Positions 60,892 through 64,000 of a DNA stretch of 64,000 nt are shown piece by piece. A program made the translations under genes and the position numbers. The stretch lies in the NCBI GenBank assembly GCA_007751255.1, contig CP036296.1, forward strand, positions 2,046,001 to 2,110,000. The letters are read 5' to 3'. The DNA comes from Engelhardtia mirabilis. Its GTDB lineage: Bacteria; Planctomycetota; UBA1135; GCA-002686595. Position 1 is the first letter of the stretch; each line of letters opens with the position of its first letter. Under the pieces are notes generated by a model, which worked only from the letters and a program-made list of their open reading frames with translations, was not told the DNA's origin and did no database searches.

Positions 60892-62215
60892 GGGGCTTCA
60901 GGGGCTCGTGTGGGATGGCTGCCTGCCGGCCCCCAGGGACGGCCCTGGACAGGTGGAGTAGCTTGTCCCGGATGCAGAGCAGCGAGATCTACGCCCAGGT
61001 CCTCGGGCTGAAGGAACCCTGGGGAGTGTCGAGCGTCGATCTGGGCGCAGGAGAGGAGGAGGTGAGGGTCTCCATCGAGGTGAGGCAGGGAGCTCGACTG
61101 CCGTGCCCGAAGTGCAAGAGAGAGTGCGGCGTTCACGACCGACGGGAGCGAAAGTGGCGTCACCTCGACACCTGCGAGTACCGCACGGTGATCATCGCCC
61201 AGGTGCCGCGCATTCGCTGCTCGGAGCATGGCGTTAGGCAAGTCGCCGTTCCCTGGGGCGACCCCGGTTCGCGGTTCACCTCTGCCTTCGAGGCGTACGC
61301 CATCGGCTGGCTGCTCGAGGCGCCGATCGCGGCAGTGAGTCGCCGCTTGCGAATCTCCTGGAACCAGGTCGACGGGATCATGCGGCGGGCCGTCCAGAGA
61401 GGTCTTGAGCGTCGAGAGGATGTCGCGCCTCGTCGCATCACTGTGGACGAGACCTCTTTCCAGAAGCGCCACGAGTACGTGACGGTCGTTACCGACATCG
61501 ACACCGGTGGTGTGCTGTACGTCGCCGACGATCGGCGGAAGGAGAGCCTCGGCAACTTCTTCGATCAGTTCGATCCCTCCGAGATGATGGAGATCGAGCC
61601 GTCTCGATGGACGTGTGGAAGCCCTACATCGCGGCCACAGAGTTCTTCCTTCATCGAGCTGACGAGAAGATCTGCTTCGACCGACTCCACGTCGCGCAGC
61701 ATCTCGGCGACGCCGTCGACCGTACTCGACGTGGAGAGCACAAGGCGTTCCTCGCCGAGAGAGACCGAACGCTCGTTGGCACGAAGTACACGTGGCTTCG
61801 GAACGCGAGCGACATGCGCGACACCACCCGTCGCAGCTTCGAGGCCGTTCGGCGGGTCGCCATCAAGACGGTTCGGGCCTGGAGTATCCGCGAAGCGGCG
61901 AAGGGGCTCTGGAGCTACCAGAGCAAGACCTGGGCGAGGAAGGGCTGGACCAAGTGGCTGGCATGGGCGAGGCGCTCCAGGCTGCCCCACATCGTTCGTG
62001 TCGCTCGCATGGTCAGCGACCACCTCTACGGGATCCTCAACGCCGTCGTCCTCGGCGTGACCAACGGAGTGGCCGAGTCCGTCAACGCCAAGATCCAGCG
62101 CGTGGAGCGCATGGCATGCGGATTCCGCAACAGGGAGCGATTCCGGAACGCGATCTACTTCCACCTCGGCGGGCTTGATCTCAAGCCTTCATCCCACATC
62201 AAACCCTGAATCCCC
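60892..62215 (+). mobile_element. ISL3-family insertion sequence, frameshifted
   Basis: About 1.32 kb bounded by imperfect ~26-bp inverted repeats: left GGGGCTTCAGGGGCTCG then TGTGGGATG (60892-60917), right (reverse complement of 62190-62215) GGGGATTCAGGGTTTGA then TGTGGGATG. Inside is one transposase reading frame broken by a single-base deletion. I could not find an exact 8-bp target duplication; A-rich GAAAAAG and GAAAAAAA flank the two ends, so it may have decayed or the ends may be a few bases off. Confidence 0.8.
60972..62209 (+). pseudogene. ISL3-family DDE transposase with a -1 frameshift
   Basis: Starts at the ATG 60972. N-terminal zinc-ribbon CPKCKRECGVHDRRERKWRH with the second pair R-C-SEHG (residues ~40-95), then an HTH-like region and DDE core. 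The first Asp is in ITVDETSFQKRHEY (codon 61446), the second in MDVWKPYIAA (codon 61610) and the Glu in GVAESVNAKIQR (codon 62075). After GAG at 61596-61598 the frame shifts: one G is missing (family reading GAGGCC, here GAGCC), so the first frame runs on to 62060 with unrelated residues and the real C-terminus is in the next frame. Joined, it would be about 412 aa, the normal ISL3 size. No slippery heptamer is evident, so decay rather than programmed shift. Confidence 0.85.
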
Positions 62216-62220
62216 CTCGA

Positions 62221-63101
62221 AAAAAAGTGCGCTCGCATCTACTACCCGCTCTTCGCCGTCATGGCCCAGACCGGCCAGGCGTACGACATCCTGCATCGCG
62301 CAGGCAACTGCCACGACACCCGAGGCGCGCTAGAGTTCATGCTGGAACTCCAAGATCGCCAGCGTGAACCCGGATTCGTGGGCGCGCTCGAGCTGCGTAT
62401 CGATGGCGCGCACTACAGCGACGCGACCTGTTCCAGCCTGCACGGGACCGGGATCGAGTTCCCGGTGAGCGTGCCCTTCGAACGCATCTCCGAACTCGAG
62501 GCGATCGTCAAGGACCGGCGGCTCTAGTGGCGAATCAACGACGAGTGGAGCTACTTCGTCTTGTTGTGGCGCCCGAGCAAGGAGTCGCGGAGGTCCTACT
62601 GCTGCGTTGTCTATCGCCGAAGAGTCGCCAAGCTTTGCCAGATTCGGATCCAACTCGACCTGTTCGAGCCGGTCGAGCGCGACTTGGAGTACAAGATCGC
62701 GATGGCGAACAAGCGTCTGTCGCACGCGGCGCTGCTGCTCTTCCACAACGGTCGCGGCTCGCAGGAGGCTACCTGCGCCGAGGATAAGTCCCAGCTCGCG
62801 TTCGCCTACCTCCGTCGCGCCTGCAGACCGGCAACCAGATCTACATGCTCTGCAACCTCATCGCGCACGCCCTGGGCCGCGAACTGCAGATGCAGGCCGT
62901 CCAGTCGCGCACAACGAAGAACACGACGACGAGGGCATGCCTTGGGCGTTGGAGCGAATCGATACCGTTCGCAAGCGACTCATCGAGCGTGTCGCGCGTT
63001 TCATCCGTCCGCACGGCCGCCTCGTGCTCACGTTCGCCAGGTGCGACGACGCCGAGCGAGACCTCAGGCGCTTGCTTCATTGGCTTCCACCGGCGGCGTG
63101 A
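62221..63101 (+). pseudogene. Decayed C-terminal part of an IS1380-family transposase
   Basis: Fragments in three frames match the family in order: IYYPLFAVMAQTGQAYDILH, RAGNCHDTRGALEF, LRIDGAHYSD, IEFPVSVPFERISELEAIV (to a stop near 62525), then FEPVERDLEYKIAMANKRLS and LLLFHNGRGSQEA in another frame, GNQIYMLCNLIAHALGRELQ in a third, and finally ALERIDTVRKRLIERVARFI plus LVLTFARCDDAERDLRRLLH. At least three frameshifts and a stop. It starts immediately after the ISL3 right end, and the N-terminal part is not on the other side of that element, so it was lost or rearranged. Confidence 0.75.
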
Positions 63102-63268
63102 GGCCAGGACAATGCAACATCAGGGAAGAGTTTTCCATATCTGAAGCCTCAACATCACGATAACGGCTGTAAATTGGGCTATGTGGTAGATCTTGATTGG
63201 CGGGATCACCCACGCGACTGTAATCGACAGCCCCCCCCAGCAAGATATCCTCGACTCGGCTTGACCAA
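63102..63268. other. AT-richer spacer before the HDOD gene
   Basis: 167 bp of atypical, AT-richer sequence (TTTTCCATATCTGAAG, GTAAATTGGGCTATG) with no ORF. It may be the residue of the IS1380 end and must carry the HDOD promoter. Confidence 0.4.
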
Positions 63269-63825
63269 ATGTCTCGGAAGGAATTCGCGAAGCTGAAGGC
63301 AACAGGTCACCTCCCCTCGCCTAGCGGCGTCGGCTTGCGCATTCTCGCGCTCACGCAAGGGGAGGACTGCTCGATCGTCGAGCTGATCGAGACGATGGAG
63401 GCCGACCCGGCCCTCACCGGTCGGATTGTCAAGCTGGCGAGATCGGCGCAGGGCGCCACCGGTCGTCCCATCTCGAACCTCAACGAGGCCTCGATGCGCC
63501 TGGGGCTGAAGACGGTTTCGACGGTCGCGCTGGGTTTCACCCTGGTGACCGGCAACCGGTCTGGCATCTGTGCCCGCTTCGACTACGACGGCTACTGGTC
63601 CAAGTCCCTGGCACGCGGGATCGCCGCGTCCATGCTCAGCCGCGAGATGGGCCGCGCGGACCCGGCCGAGGCCTTCACCTGCGGCCTCATGGCGGGCATC
63701 GGCGAGCTAGCCCTGGCCAGCACCCACCCGGGGGACTATGCCCAGATCCTTGACCGCATGGCGGCGGACCCCAGCACCGATCTCAAGCTGCTCGAGGGCG
63801 AGGCCTTCCGCATCAACCGCAGCAA
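63269..63825 (+). pseudogene. HDOD-domain protein, interrupted by an insertion
   Basis: From the ATG at 63269 the first ~185 residues match an HDOD domain (KLKATGHLPSPSGVGLRILA, ADPALTGRIVKLARSAQGAT, ISNLNEASMRLGLKTVSTVA, WSKSLARGIAASMLSREMGR, FTCGLMAGIGELALASTHPG, LEGEAFRINR). HDOD proteins are regulators related to HD hydrolases that lack catalytic residues. Family members continue with another helix set after the FxI(N/D) segment, but here the frame enters IS-like DNA at about 63826 (TGTCAAGG) and goes on open with unrelated residues to the window end. So the gene looks truncated by a transposon. Confidence 0.75.
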
Positions 63826-64000
63826 GTGTCAAGGTTCGGCTGGTCAGGTCCACCCTCAGTTCGGCCAAGCTGGTCCAGCTCAGTGCCCTCGGAAATCAGT
63901 CATTGAGTGCTCGGCAAGGGAGGTTCGGAGCGCCAGAAAGGGGCGCCCAGGAGGGGCTGGAAAAACAGATCCTCCAGTTCGGCCAAGCTGGTCCACCTCG
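63826..64000. mobile_element. Probable left end of an IS21-type element (partial)
   Basis: Starts with TGTCAAGGTTCGGCTGG, a TG-type end. Two identical 21-bp copies (63857-63877 and 63975-63995, beginning CAGTTCGGCCAAGCTGG) lie 118 bp apart, and the first bases repeat part of the same word. Multiple terminal repeats of this kind are typical of IS21-family ends. The transposase would be beyond 64000, so the family is inferred. Confidence 0.5.

Noticed and set aside
61598-61610. Programmed frameshift for transposase expression
   Set aside because: No slippery A/T-rich heptamer or downstream hairpin is evident; restoring one G gives a continuous typical protein.
60880-62226. 8-bp target-site duplication of the ISL3 element
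   Set aside because: GAAAAAGG and GAAAAAAA flank the ends but are not identical; reported only as similar A-rich flanks.

Overview
The window is very GC-rich chromosomal DNA of a Gram-negative-type bacterium, most likely a planctomycete. The clues are an ECF-type sigma factor divergent from a Ser/Thr kinase with TPRs, several large secreted repeat proteins (ELWxxDGTxxGT, FG-GAP, propeller) that end in what looks like one shared C-terminal module, and two further membrane proteins without a recognisable family. The taxonomic call is an inference from gene content; no search was run. Anhydro-MurNAc kinase and MurNAc-6-P etherase indicate a peptidoglycan-recycling cell.

Layout. 0-4.7 kb: two divergent secreted repeat proteins. 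4.7-9.1 kb: membrane-tethered kinase/TPR/alpha-beta hydrolase and its divergent sigma factor. 9.2-17.4 kb: VOC protein, lipoprotein-like CnaB protein, four-domain FKBP isomerase, beta-helix protein, OYE-type flavin oxidoreductase with a hexapeptide minisatellite, secreted hydrolase. 17.7-25.2 kb: SDR, then a TetR-regulated RND efflux operon (adaptor, pump, outer-membrane lipoprotein) with a recognisable sigma-70 promoter and overlapping operator. 25.8-27.8 kb: secreted subtilase.

28.3-38.0 kb is the highlight: a microviridin-type graspetide (omega-ester/omega-amide RiPP) locus. It has an HlyD-type adaptor, a C39-peptidase ABC transporter, a second ABC half-transporter without a working peptidase, two small precursor peptides each with a PFFARFLEGQ leader, a Gly-Gly site and two tandem TxKYPSDxD cores, and two ATP-grasp ligases whose genes overlap. 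The parts fit together: the ligases would cyclise the cores, C39 would cut after Gly-Gly, and the ABC pair plus HlyD would export the product.

38.2-56.5 kb: di-haem peroxidase, SDR plus RidA, a perfect 59-bp palindrome, the MurNAc salvage genes (murQ, SSS symporter, anmK), enoyl-CoA hydratase plus acyl-CoA dehydrogenase, FG-GAP protein, glycosyltransferase, 2Fe-2S ferredoxin preceded by a 17-bp tandem repeat, a degenerate kinase, and an operon of benzoate-CoA-ligase-like enzyme, creatininase-fold amidohydrolase, thioesterase and metF. The CoA-linked enzymes, with the OYE, SDRs and RidA, suggest an aromatic or amino-aromatic acyl-CoA pathway, tentatively.

56.5-59.5 kb: two tandem paralogous single-pass membrane proteins. 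From about 59.7 kb the composition becomes less GC-rich and the DNA is a mobile-element scrap yard: a small two-ORF unit, an ISL3-family element with a one-base frameshift, a decayed IS1380-family transposase, and an HDOD-domain gene cut by what looks like the end of an IS21-type element running off the window.
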